This document shows positions 1-12,500 of a stretch of DNA of 22,928 bases, piece by piece (the first letter of the stretch is position 1; each line of letters opens with the position of its first letter). This stretch comes from Chara braunii. Lineage: Eukaryota; Streptophyta; Charophyceae; Charales; Characeae. The notes beneath the pieces are model-generated. The model was not told the DNA's origin, did no database searches, and saw only the letters and a list, made by a program, of their open reading frames with translations. The DNA is taken from assembly GCA_003427395.1 (NCBI GenBank), contig BFEA01000246.1:1435273-1458200 (forward strand), given 5' to 3'. A program made the position numbers and the translations under genes.

Positions 1-62
<62 letters not shown>
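1..62. repeat. (AG)n microsatellite
   Basis: Uninterrupted AG dinucleotide run starting at the window edge, so it may extend further. Confidence 0.99.
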
Positions 63-65
<3 letters not shown>

Positions 66-821
66 ACTGACATAGGATGATAGGAGTGCCAGAAAAGGAG
101 CCAGAAGGTGGACAGAGAGGGTCGAGGAGGGGGCCCAAGAAGAAACGAAAATTGGTCATCGGAAGGAGGAACTTACGACATTCGCTGCATGAAGTTCAGA
201 TGCTTGCACCAGTTGAAGACGATTGGGTTGTGTCTTGAGAAGAAGATTTCGACGGACCCTAACGCCCAACTGTGGAAGAAAAATCAGACAGAGATTGGAC
301 TCGTCAGTTCGCAGGTGACCGCAGAACTGATGCAACCGCGTTCCGAATGCAGAATGAAAGCGTCTAAGTAGAGTTCAAATCAGAAAGCCAATCCGAAGTT
401 CATTGACATCAATCAGTGCCCCGATGTTGCATGCTTCAATCAAGTAATCAACCGAGCCACCGAGCTCTTTAAATGCACCAGGACATGTCACTCGTCTGGG
501 GAAAGGTGGCCGCACACAGCGCAGAGTGCAATGTAACTGTGGACGTCCACTCAAAGCCTGACGACCTGACGAATTTCAGGTAATGTTTCACAGAACTCCC
601 CACCTTCCATTTTGTTAAGCACTGTAAGGGGGTTGTGGACGTCCACTCAAAGCCTCAGACTGATCACGCTCACAGTTTAAATACAAATCAGATCACAGCA
701 CCTAAATGCGGAGAAGATCAAGGCATTTCAATAGAGAGAAGTTCAAGGCACCTCAATAGAGAGAAGATCAACAAATACCCCGCTGACCAATGTGGGGTCT
801 CTGTGAGGAAAATGTACTCAC
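63..821 (-). other. Intron after CESA exon 15 (continues beyond window)
   Basis: No further CESA motif was found on the minus strand here. It holds two copies of GTGGACGTCCACTCAAAGCC (539 and 635) and a short GAAGATCAAGGC / TCAATAGAGAGAAG tandem near 712-770. The short ORFs look random. Confidence 0.6.
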
Positions 822-868
822 CGCAAGACCTGGCCAAGTCGATCCGTAAGATTGATTGGCGCCGTTCC
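822..868 (-). CDS. CESA: CESA exon 15: [16 protein letters not shown]
   Basis: A 47-bp exon reading [16 protein letters not shown], ending CG| at a GTGAGT donor. It corresponds to the land-plant GSAPINLSDRLNQVLRW. QVLR(W) is the QxxRW motif that holds the acceptor glucan; the Trp is in the next exon, which I could not find between 1 and 821. Confidence 0.95.
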
Positions 869-3800
869 CTGAGGCATTCAAAACAAGCTATTATTAGCCA
901 CGGAAGTTTGGAACGAGTTTAAAAGCAGCTGCTGACCTTGCGAACAGCGATTGTTAAACAAATTGCAAGCCAACGTGACGACAGTCACGACACCCATCTT
1001 GACAACACAAACACTACCTTCTTCACCCGAATAGAACGCTCGGCCTTTATAGTTGTTTACCAGTGTTTGGGGAAACATTCTGCCTGGGTATGGTGATAAT
1101 GACGAGCCATTCTATTCGGGCAAAGACGGTAGCCACAAATCACGCAGCTACGGCGAAATTACTGAAAAGGCACAGAAAAAAACTGATGACACGCAACCAC
1201 AGGTTCTCGACAATGGACCATCCGCTCAACCCATCTGTTCGGCTTACTGAAAAGGCACAGAAAAAAACTGATGACACGCAACCACAGGCTCTCGACAAGG
1301 AAATTCTTTCATTCTGAGTGTCGACTTTCCACACTGAATCCACGGCCTTCAACGCTTAAAGACTTAAACCCCAGCCAGATTCATGACGAAAGCAGACCGT
1401 TCCTTGCTTGACACGCACAGACTAAGATCGTATCTTGTTCTGGATGTTTGGTTCTAGGTATACAATCATATTTCGACGGCTTCGTCTAACGAGAAGCACG
1501 AGAACATAGCACTTCAGTCTATCAACTTTCTGATAGCTGCTTTACGGAAATACATTAATATACACCAACAAAAAAAAAAACACATTAACACATCGTCACA
1601 TACAACATCACTGAAATTATGAAAGAAGGCCTACGCTCGAATTGTTTTTATTGCCAACAAACGAAAAGACAAAACACGGTGAAATTTTGAAGTCAGTCGC
1701 AACTTCGGTCATTATGTACGCTCGAGGGCGCCCACTGCCACACTGAGGTTCTGAGAGGGCAAATACGATAAAAATAAAAGACTTGTTTACCACTGACGAT
1801 GAAAAGAGAGGCACGGTTACTGGCAAATGGTCCGTCCTTGTGCTAGCCGGCCCCCCACCAGCGGCCCCAACCCTGCACCCTAAACCTTAGGGCTAAGCGG
1901 CACACAAGTCGTTTCATCTCTCTGTGCCTCCCTTCACCGAGGAGATACAAAGCTATGGATGCAGGGGTTCCCTGTATAGCTTTAGGAGTAGTGGTAGCCT
2001 GGTGGTAGGTAGTGAAAGAAAGATATGTTTCATGACATGGCAGAACGCCAGTTAAAAAGATGCGAGATTAGAGGAAAAATATAAGGCTGTTCCCCGATGA
2101 GAAGGCAGTTATATAAAAAAAAAAAAAATCATAACAACACAAAAAAAAAGTTCTAAACCTATGAAAAAGCTGGCGAGATTAAACACAAATCTTAAGAATT
2201 GGCAAAAAAAAAAACAATTTTTCCGTTCATCCTCTCCAGACTTCAGGTAATTCTTTATGGTTCTGGAAGACTGGAACCTTTTCCCACTCGTTTACCTTGA
2301 ACGCTGACCTCTTGGGCATGCAGTAGACTGAGTACCATCCGTTCACATGCATGTTGTAGCCCGTCACAATATCTTCCGTAACTGATCCATACATCCACCC
2401 AACCTGGAGCCATCCAAAAGCACCAAGCCATCAAACGGACAGAGCGATGTGTTAGCACCCTTGGCATGACAATCGCTTAAAGGATATGAAGGCAGCAAGC
2501 CGACGGGGACACTGAGCCCGACGGGCCATGCGATAAATGGGCAGACGTACCTATGAAATATCAAATGACCAACAACATTCCGCTCATGAAGCGGAGCATG
2601 TCACCATAAGGGCCACCCTTTACCATTGCATCTGTACACTCTTTTGTGCCGTTCCTCGAGCCCCCGCTGCTCACTTAGCGCCTCTAAAATGCCAACGAAA
2701 TAAATTGGTGCCTTTGAAAACCTTTCATCACCCCCTGCCTACGGACCAGACCATTGACATGGAGAATGAACTGAGCATTCACTTCGCACGACTCTCTTTT
2801 TACAAGACATGGGCGGATTCAACTCAGACGCATACGATTAGGAAAGAGATAGCAGAAGAAGGCAACAGAGTCAAAGACTCGAAACAACAGACCATAGTCA
2901 CGAACGAACTTCGTGGAGTTAAAGAAAGAAACACCGACTGGCAATAAGGGAAAGACTGGAAGGATTGAGAGAATAGATAATCTCACCGTTTTCCCCCACT
3001 CAGTGTCGTCTTCGTAACCGCACGAGATCACCAAGATCACATCGCTGAGGACCTGATACGGATCAACATCCTGCAGACACAGGGGGTACACAGAGGTGAC
3101 AGAGTGCAAGTTAGCATGACTCAAGCCCTGACAAACACAACTCAGACTTTGAGCAAACTTTTCCGTTGGAATAATAATCACGTCCCCTTACGTCCCTTCA
3201 CCCTCTTACCCCCCTTGGGCTGACTTCGTAATCCAATGCACTATGAAGCCCGCTGATGTTGTCATAGATCCGTCCTGTAGCTCCAATGACCTCCTCAGAG
3301 ATGGACCCCCGATCCTGAAAGGAAATGGACTGTGTTCGGGAGAATCGGGGCCACGAGGAACTGATAGGACTGTGTTCGGGAGAATCAGGGCCACGAGGGA
3401 CTGATAAAGAGGAACATAAGCCGACTCGGAAAGGAGGTCGGTCAAGAGCAGACAGGCGCTGCAACCACTTATGCCCCGCTGCTGATGTGGCACAATGCTG
3501 ACATGGTCGGAGACTGATGCCCGTAGTACCGAGAGGAGGAGAGAGAGAAGGATGGGTGGAAGAATGGCAGGGAGGCCAACAATGCACAGACAGTCCCTTT
3601 CTTCCCTGACCTCGAAGCTTGACACTAATAAAAAAAAATCCCCCCCGCCCCCCGTGAAAATTTCGAATTTTGAGAAATTAAATATTTAATTATTTAATTA
3701 AATCAAATTTAATCGGAAAATAAGAGTTTAATAAATTTTAATTTTGGCAAAAGATTAAATATATAATTAAAGAATATTTAAATTTGCAATAATTAATTTT

Positions 3801-4316
3801 GCAAAAGTTAAATATTTAATTAAAGAATATTTAAATTTGCACAAGTAAAAACGAATAAAAAGCAAGTTTAAACATTTAAACAAAATTTTAATAATTTCAC
3901 GAAATTTAATCGGGAGAGTTTAGCATCATTACGAGGTCATGAAGTACGAGATCAATGGTTGTAGGAAGATACACGATTTGCTTTTGCAAAAAGTGCAAGT
4001 TCCGTGAAGTTACAGTTTGAATGTGGCCGTGCTCAGGCCCGATCTGCCTTAACTGGCCCCGTGCCTGACTGGCACTTACTTCCCATAGTTTTGATAGGTC
4101 GTTTAGATTAGGTTAGGACTAACCCTAATTAGTGCTAATTAGGTTAATCGTGATTAGCGATTCCCGAATTTGCACAGTATGGAGAAAAGTCGCAAACCTA
4201 AAATTATAATTCAACGACCTAAAATTATAATTCAACGACCTAATTACTATGTAAGTACGAGAAAAGAAAAAAAATTGCAACTTGCGATTTAATGATAACA
4301 GAGTACAGGTCTAGAT

Positions 4317-4371
<55 letters not shown>

Positions 4372-6494
4372 GGTGAGTCATCCAATGCTGCTCCGCTCCG
4401 ATACCAAACTGTTGCATACTTGTGAAACACAGTCATAAGTATGGCGCAGATTCCCAGAACCGACAAGATAATACAGAGTTAATACAAATACAGCGGAAGA
4501 CTTGAGATACATGGACTGACTCTGACCTGACTTGGACTGCAATCGAACACTCTCGATCATACATCAGGGGTGTGAAAGCCCTGGCCTTGGACATAGACGA
4601 AAGGCCAGGGTCTGAGATCATCCATGGACGAATGAAGGAGAGAGACAAAGGGAGGAGGAGAGGGTCAACTCAATGTTTCCAAAGATAGTATCTTGAATTG
4701 TCAGAGGTAGTGAAATTCCGAAATGTCGCAAACACAGTATCTCACAATGTCTCAGATATCGATCTCACAATGTCAAGTACATCTCCAGAGGAAGATGACA
4801 TCAGATCCCACGAGTAGTCCTCAACCTATTGTCCCAATGTCACTGTCTCCAACTTGAATGTCATCAGAATTCGTAACCATCCTTCATACTCGTAGTAGTT
4901 CCGTAGGAGAACCCAGAAGTAGACTTAGACTTAGAAGGTAGGAGGAGAGAGAGAGAGATAGAGAGGTGGAGGAAGATGGGGGAGAGAAGGCAGAGCCTTC
5001 CTCCCGGGTACATGTCACGGTAGCTATGGCGCTGAAAGGGCTGGCGCTGGGCCACGGGCTGGGCCTGTGGCTGGCGCTGCTCCCAATGCGGCTCTACTTC
5101 CTCTGCTGCGGAGCTCCTCTCCTCGCTGCTCCTCGTAATGCTGCAGCACTGCGCCTTAGCTACCGTGACAGTGCCCAGGCTGATATTACGAATGAGAATA
5201 TTGAGGCCGGGGTCAGTCTACATGGAGTAACGGAAAGGACAACTGCTGAGAAATACTGAGAACTATACTATATCTGCCAATCTGGCTTCCTAGGCCTAGC
5301 TTAACTCCTAGCCCTCCTTAACCCAGGAGTTTAAGAGCTCAAAGAATACCATCCGCACCAACGTCACCCATAGCTGTTCTCTTCTCGCAAGCTAACAGGC
5401 CCCCCGGGTTCGCCTAAACTGAACCGGTACCTGGCCTAAACGAACTATCCGTTGGGTCTGGTGGGGTCTATACGAGGCCTACCGGACCCTAAACTGAACC
5501 GACGGGTCCTAGGCCTACCTGGACCTAAACTGGGCCGTCGTGACCTGTTCCTAGGCCTAAACTGAGCGTGGTATTTCAGAACCGGGCCCTAACTGGGGCC
5601 CATGTGGTATCAGTATGCCACCGTAATGCTTCTAGATGGACGGTTCGGAACTTCGGGTACTGAAATAGTGTAAACAAGACAGACTACGCTTTCCACCCGG
5701 GCACAAGGCAGTTGAAGGCAGCCTGGAGGGGATTACTGATGCCCTTATTGTGTCCGACAGAAGCCGCAGAACTGTTATGTACGCTCCGATATTGATCACC
5801 GATGGGATTCTCACCAATGTTGGCAGCACATGCATGTCCCCAGCAATAGATGGAGCCTCAGAAACAACAGCGAGCAGACCTACAACGCCAGGGTTGCCCT
5901 GGAGCTGCAGGCTGGTCGTTGAAGTCCGATTTTTTTTTTTGTTTGCATTCATAGCGGACGAGGACAGTTCCGATCATCCTCATTCACTTACACGAACATT
6001 TAGGCTCATGGCATATCCAGCATCGCATACATGACATAATGAACTTCGAAATACGACGGTGAGAACGAGCTTTTCATCGGACGCCTTACCGGCACACCTC
6101 CTTCAGCGTCAACGACAGTTGCCACAAAGTTGGGGCAAGCGCCAAACCTCTTCGCGTGCCACTGGGTCGGTATCAGCCGCACATCATCATCTGAACAAAC
6201 GCATACAGATGACCAACGCCACAAACAAAAAACATACAACCGCACGCACACACAGACATGCATGTACTTGCTCCCACACGGAAGCACGCACGCAACCACA
6301 CACACAGGCACACACGTGCGCAAACACACACACGCTCATATACAAGCAAGCACGCACGCAACGCAACCACACACACACACACACAAAACCAACCAAACAA
6401 TTATGTCGTCAATGCGTTGCTGAGGGCCGTATGATTAATGATAATAATCAATAATTGCTCGAAAGCCATACACTCTCGGGCACGAATAAAGTGT

Positions 6495-6568
<74 letters not shown>

Positions 6569-9500
6569 ACTCCAACGGATCTCAACGATTGCCGTTAAAA
6601 AGATGGTGATGTAGAGAAGGAGAAAATACGCCACTCCGAAGTTACTCGGTATTCGCTGCGATCCCGTTGTTGCTTTTTGTTTCCTTTCCTTCTTGATATA
6701 CCAGCACTTTTATATTCCAATCAAGAATCATTGTACATTGCTAGAGGCGGTACGCAAGTAAACGTGCCACCACACTTCCACGTCATCTTTTGGCGCAATG
6801 GCACTTTTCCCAGCTCGTCGTTAGTGCACCAGTTCTCGGTAATAGCGTGATGTCTGCTACATTTCGTAGCTTGTCTGTGTCCGTTTGAGCTTGAATGCAT
6901 GCGTGCATGAGCGTCTATTTGGTATTTGACTGTTTGAGCTTGAATGCAGTGCAAAGGGTTAGTTTGTGGCAACGCTCACTTGAACGTCTCCAGTGTAAAC
7001 AGTGTAAAGGGTTAGTTCGCGGCCTACCTTCATGATCTTCATCCCTCTCATCCCTATCTGCACGACCCCGATCGCGATCTCCTGGCATAATGGCACTCTT
7101 AAGATTCCTCTCAGCAGATGCCTTTCTTTTGGTCGGCCAGCAACAGCAGCATGAACTGCCTTCTCCCCGACGTTGGGGAACAAACCCGTACAATGCCTGT
7201 ACATGCATTTACAACATCCAACACAACCGTGAACAACGGAACGAAACGGAAAGGAGAGCAGTACGTTAAAATAAGGAAGACATTGAGAAACAGCGAGGAC
7301 AATGAAATACAATATGATGGAGGACATATGAGAACATCAACAGATACATATCTATATATATATCTATATATATATCCAGAGAGAGAGAGAGAGAGCATAG
7401 TTTTGTGGTATCAAAGCGTATATAGAAAGACACACCTGTCGTCTGAAGCAGCAACCCGTTCCGACGTAGCACGGCCCTTGCGCACCGTCAAGTCCTTTCA
7501 TGTTGACGTCGAAAAAGACGGTGTTATGGTTAGCATATCGATCGTTCTTGTCAACACCGTCGAACCGTTGCGGGAACTGCACGTAGCAAACCTTGTGACC
7601 TCTGTTGGGATCCATCAGGAAGCACATAGCCTGCACACATATGCACCGAGGACGTGGGCGTGCGGGGACACACGGTCAGCCTTCGTGTGTTCTGCGTGTG
7701 TGTGTCTGGTTTTGTAAAATAGTGCGTTGAGGCCATTGAGAGGGTACGAAGAAAGAGAGAAGGAGAGAGAGAGAGAAAGGGAGGGAGAGAGAGATGGAGT
7801 AAGAACAGGATGTCGATTGTGATTCACGACCAGGCATAGGTCCTGGCTGCAAGGTCTCCTCACCTCCCTCAGCGCCTTGGAGTTGTTAACGTAGTGATCA
7901 CAATCCAGATTAAGAATGAAGGGCCCGTTGGAAATCAGTCCACTTGCTCGCATCAGTGCGTTCATGGCCCCCGCCTTCTTGTTGTGGTCGTACCCCGGTC
8001 TTTTCTCTCGAGAGACATAGACCAAACGTGGGAGAGGCTTCCCCGCCAGGTCCTTCGTTTCCCCATCGGGCTGCAGGAATACCTGAATCATGCCGACGTG
8101 ATCGCTTCTCTTATTTCCTGGCCACATCGACCCGTCTGCCATTCTCCATCCCTCGGCCGGCGCGTTTTTGGACTTCGCAACAAGTGCGTTTATGCGCACC
8201 TTAAATTCATCATACGCTCGCTGCAAAAACCGGACATCAAGGGAGTGGGAGGTGAGCGAGGCGCAAAAGCACCCGTTGCTATATTCATATCATGTGAACA
8301 ATTCAACCTGGAAGAAAACTCACAAGACCTCAGAATACCCATGGATCTCTTCAGGAATATGGATGAAAAGCTCATGATGCTTCACGTCAGGTTAGGGAAG
8401 AATAGGCACTATTAGTGAGACTAAAACACAAATCAAGGGTGAGGAATGATAATGGGAGGGGAAAATCTAGGTCAAATACACAGGCAGGACATCAGGAACG
8501 GGCTTGATGATAAGAGAGAATTTGGATGTTATAAAGATCAAGGGGAGTAGGAGGGAAGACGGAACAATTGGGGGCCCCGGGGGGGTGGAATGGGTCTTCT
8601 TCCCACTGGGGGGAGGGTTGGGGGGGAAGGGGTGCCTTCCTCTAGATTGCTAGCTCCCAGAGGGGGGAAGTCGACGGCCCAAGAAGCTTGTCGCGTCATC
8701 GGGAGGAGTCTCCCGGCTACAAGCGGTCGGCTTTCCCAACCTGGCACTTTGAGGGGGAGGAAACTCCGTTAGCTGTCTAGAGGTCGCAATGCTCTATCTC
8801 GAGCCTCGAGGTTTTCTTTCCTCTTTTTGAAATTTTCCCAATGTTGTGTATGACATTGTATCTGCTTGCTGACGTTGCTGGTGATAAACAACAGGAGTGC
8901 GGCCCCCCCAGAATAGATGGGCCTTGAGTATGTTTTGTTAAAAAGCAACAAATCACATGTGCTGTATTGCATGATGTGGCATTTATTGAAAATTACGATA
9001 CATGGTGGCATTGGTGGGTAGAATTGTTAATCATAAGATAAGACACATTTGCAGACATGGTCCGATACTTAGCGTGACTCAGCTTGACAAAAGCACAAAC
9101 AATGAACGCAGAGCTTAGCAGGTGGGGTGGGAGGCAAGCCAGATGGACGATCCCGAGGCGGTCTTTTTATATAAACAGAAATTTTGATAAGGATCACAAT
9201 TTCATTTGACTGTTCTGCATTCTCCCCCATGCCCCCGCTAATTATAGTGTTTGGATGACGATGGAAAACACAAGGGACAGGGCCCAATGGTGCTATGTTC
9301 ATGCATATACTTGGAAAGCATGAATAGCGGCCAGGTTTGTGCTTTGGTACCATAGCCATACCACCAGTGGTGCCTGGCCCAAATAGCGACGTCAAAGTCG
9401 TGCCTATCGCTCCCGGAAACTCCTATTACCCCGTCTCACTAGACCGAGCATTTTACCTGCCTTGTTTTTACGACGTAAATGGTTCTATGTTCCCCAAATT

Positions 9501-12500
9501 TGCACGAAAACTCACAAAAAGATGAAATGTTATCCACAGACACAGACGTTAGCGAAAACACAGATTTCGATCCAGAATGAGACTTCACAAACTTTTCAAC
9601 TGTCAGAGGGTGCTCCGCTCTACTCACATCTTGAAGGGGTATTTTAACATACGCGTGAGCTTCCAGGGGCATTTTGCAAATTTTCCCCACACGTTACATC
9701 TCAGTGAAGGGACATTGTCCACATGTTCTTAATGCTGTCCACATCCCCACAGTGCCCACACCCTACCCCAGAATTTTATTGAGTGGGTACTTTGATTCAT
9801 AATATTGAATGGAATCCAGGCCAAGGTGCCAAATTCGTTTGGAATGCAGGGACTTTTGCTCAATTGATTAAAAAATAGGACTACTTCTCAAAACATATAA
9901 AATTTGATTTGCACAAAAATTAACACGATACGCCAAAAATGCGCCCATAGCACTCAACAAAATGGGTATTAGTTTGACCGATGCAGAGAAGATGACCATC
10001 ATGACCATGACCCCTTGGTAAGGATTACACGGACAAATCGTCCAAGCCTTCTTCAATCAAAATAAATAAAGAAGTGCGCAAATACCCGCTATGGACTTGC
10101 GACCAAATCAACGGATTCAAGATTGCACGCTGATCTTAAATCCGCCAGTAGAGAATTACACGGTCCATGACCCTAAAAAATAAAAAAAAAGAGGGGAAAC
10201 CGTGGCTGTGGCACACTTTTAGTTTGAAATAGCCAAGAAAAGACAAAGTGGCGCCGATGTCATCATGTGAGTTTCGAAATGTGCAAGTTTAGCGGGGGTC
10301 TAAAACTGCACCAGTCATTACCCACAGTGGCGCTTGGCCGATTACGGGTCGCCTTTTTTGCTCCATATAGGGAACTGCTAAAGTCGCCTATTCTAAACGT
10401 TGGGTGTCAGTACAACGTACTTGGCCCCCTCCCNCCTCCCCCCCNCCCCCCCCCCCCAAAAAAACAAAAGGGTCCTTGTTCGTAGCGTAGGTACTCGGGA
10501 GTATAGATATCATCATTTCAGGATCACCGACGATTCACCGTACCTTCATGTGCCTTCTCTCCTTGATGAAGTCGGGTGACGTCTTCCCCTTTGTGTAATC
10601 GAATTTCTGCACAATTCCATTGTAATACAGAGAATCTGAATTAGCTACTCCGGAAAGTCGGCAAGATCGAAGAGACGAACTGAAAAAAAAACAATTTAGC
10701 ATCACTATCCTCGTCATGCCAATATACATCAGCAGATTCAACACTGCCATCAGCGTCAGCAACGACTGAAGAACCAATAGATTGGATCCCTGTAACAAGT
10801 ACATATAAACAGCTGCCATTGTTTGACATGGGGATGATGGGGATGATGGAGGTCGAATTAATCCAAGAGTTTCTCTGCTTCGATGTCCCACCTGTGAGAA
10901 GTACATTTCCGGACACCTTGGCTCAATCTCGTGCTTCTTACAGAAGGGCACCCACGCGCGCGCAAAGCTCGCGGTTTCCGTCATAGTTTCGAACATGAGC
11001 ATCGCCGAACCATCGTCCGACAAATAGCACGCCAGCCTGCCACGTTTTCACAAATGAACAAAACGTTGCAAACGGTCGTTAACGGTTGATATAATCATAA
11101 AAACATAAAGTCACATGTCGTACTTAACCGGCTGCAACGTTTTGACAAATCAACAATGTCACCGACGCTTGTTATCGCTTGAATTAAACATCAATCAAGT
11201 CGATCCACATTCCGGACGTAAACGGTTGCGTTCTAAACGATACAAGTACTAGGAGATCAAGTCAATCAGATTGCAGGAAGGAGCCGGTTGAGTTTAAAAT
11301 TGGAAAAAAAAAAACAAAAAAAACACGAGTTCCGAATGAGGTATATTGACAGACGACCTCGGGACTGGGGACGGTAAACTTTGGAACCAAAAAAAAAAAA
11401 AAGAAAAAAAAAAAAGAGGTTGACTGGAACAACATGCTAAAATGTGATAGCGCTTCTGCCAACGGTTTGACGTTTCGAACTTCCCGAATCCGCAGGCGTC
11501 GGGGTTTGTTAACTTTACTGGATTAAGATCATGTTGACATTACTGGGTTAAAATCATGTTAACTTAAAGAGTTTAAATCATGTTAACATAACTAGGTTAA
11601 AATCATTTTTTAACATAACTGGGTTAAGATCATGTTAACTTAAATGGGTTTAAATCATGTTAACATAACTAGGTTAAAATCATGTTTTAACATAACTGGG
11701 TTCAAATCAGCGGTGTGCACACGCGGTGACACGCTCATCGGTAGGAAAAAGGTTCCGACTTCCGAGGTTCAATTTGCTTTGTTTTGTTTGTTTTGAGTTC
11801 GAAAAGTAAAGATCACTTGGGGAGGTTGCATCGTCCTCATCTTGGCTCACTCCTCATCAGTCCTCTATGGCTGATAAGCAAACACAGAATTGCTGGTTAA
11901 AAGGAAAAAGTATCATCATTTGTTTCGCAGGTCAACAATGATAACCAAACACAGAATTGCTGGTTAACAGAAAAAAAAGTATCATCATTTGTTTCCCAAA
12001 ATGGCAGCTCCTTTGGGCCTTTGGTCTCCCCAGGTTCGCCAAACTTTTCACGCACTTTTGCTTACCCTTATTAACTGCATGCCATATCCCGAATGTTCGG
12101 CGAAAACACCATCAACAAAGATTCAACAGCCATCTTCAAGGAGAATATATGACACCTTCATCGACAGAAAAATTACGAGCTTAGAGGGACCACCACCGGG
12201 AATCACTGGCCGTCACCACTGTTTTTTTTTTCCGTTTTTTTAATTATTATTTGGACCATTTCTCGATTTAGGCGTGTCATCCTTGCGCAGGGGCCATGCT
12301 AATCTTCTCTGTCTCGTTCCAATTTGAACGGATGTCCAGAGGGACGACTTCCTTTCTTTTTGGGGGGACAACACTGAGCCTCAAAACCACCACAAAGATT
12401 TGAACCTTCTGCATTGGATTTTTCGTCGATGATCCGATCTCAAGCTTCGAACGCGCGACCTTCCTCATGGAAGTTAGTACTTACTGTGTCGATGATCCGA

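Larger units (their letters stand above)
869..2295 (-). other. Intron between exons 14 and 15
   Basis: Non-coding by alignment of its flanking exons. Contains MITE copy A (1015-1131), a 55-bp direct duplication (1159-1213 and 1244-1298), the SINE-like element 1840-2128, and several short A-runs. Confidence 0.85.
3315..6089 (-). other. Intron between exons 11 and 12
   Basis: 2775 bp. From the exon 12 side it holds a 40-bp tandem duplication (3327-3406), an AT-rich repeat block (3655-3910), (AATC)n, the LTR-like segment, and a degenerate CCTAAACTGAACC / CTAGGCCTA repeat at about 5410-5600. No coding motif was found. Confidence 0.85.

Noticed and set aside
2537-2947. 136-codon plus-strand ORF
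   Set aside because: Lies in a CESA intron, with no recognisable motif and unremarkable composition.
4108-4150. TTAGG / CCCTAA phrases resembling telomere repeats
   Set aside because: Not tandem; single short phrases in AT-rich DNA.
4966-5259. Plus-strand ORF with a hydrophobic Leu/Ala-rich segment
   Set aside because: Leu/Ala/Gly runs come from a GC-rich repetitive stretch inside the LTR-like segment; no homology recognised.
5602-5616. Plus-strand TGGTATCAGTATGCC as a second primer-binding site
   Set aside because: Only the first nine bases match the tRNA-Met PBS, and no LTR end precedes it.
5632-5952. 106-codon minus-strand ORF with splice-like ends
   Set aside because: Phase does not fit between exons 10 and 11 or 11 and 12, and there is no CESA similarity.
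6059-6454. His/Thr-rich ORFs over CA repeats
   Set aside because: Low-complexity translation of CA-rich DNA; antisense to exon 11.
6734-6880. Minus-strand open stretch ending WKCGGTFTC as a candidate CSR exon
   Set aside because: The true KRFG exon is at 6090-6190, with correct motif and phase.
7118-7717. 199-codon plus-strand ORF
   Set aside because: Antisense to CESA exons 9 and 10; a shadow of the real coding strand.
7894-8415. 173-codon plus-strand ORF
   Set aside because: Antisense to CESA exon 8.
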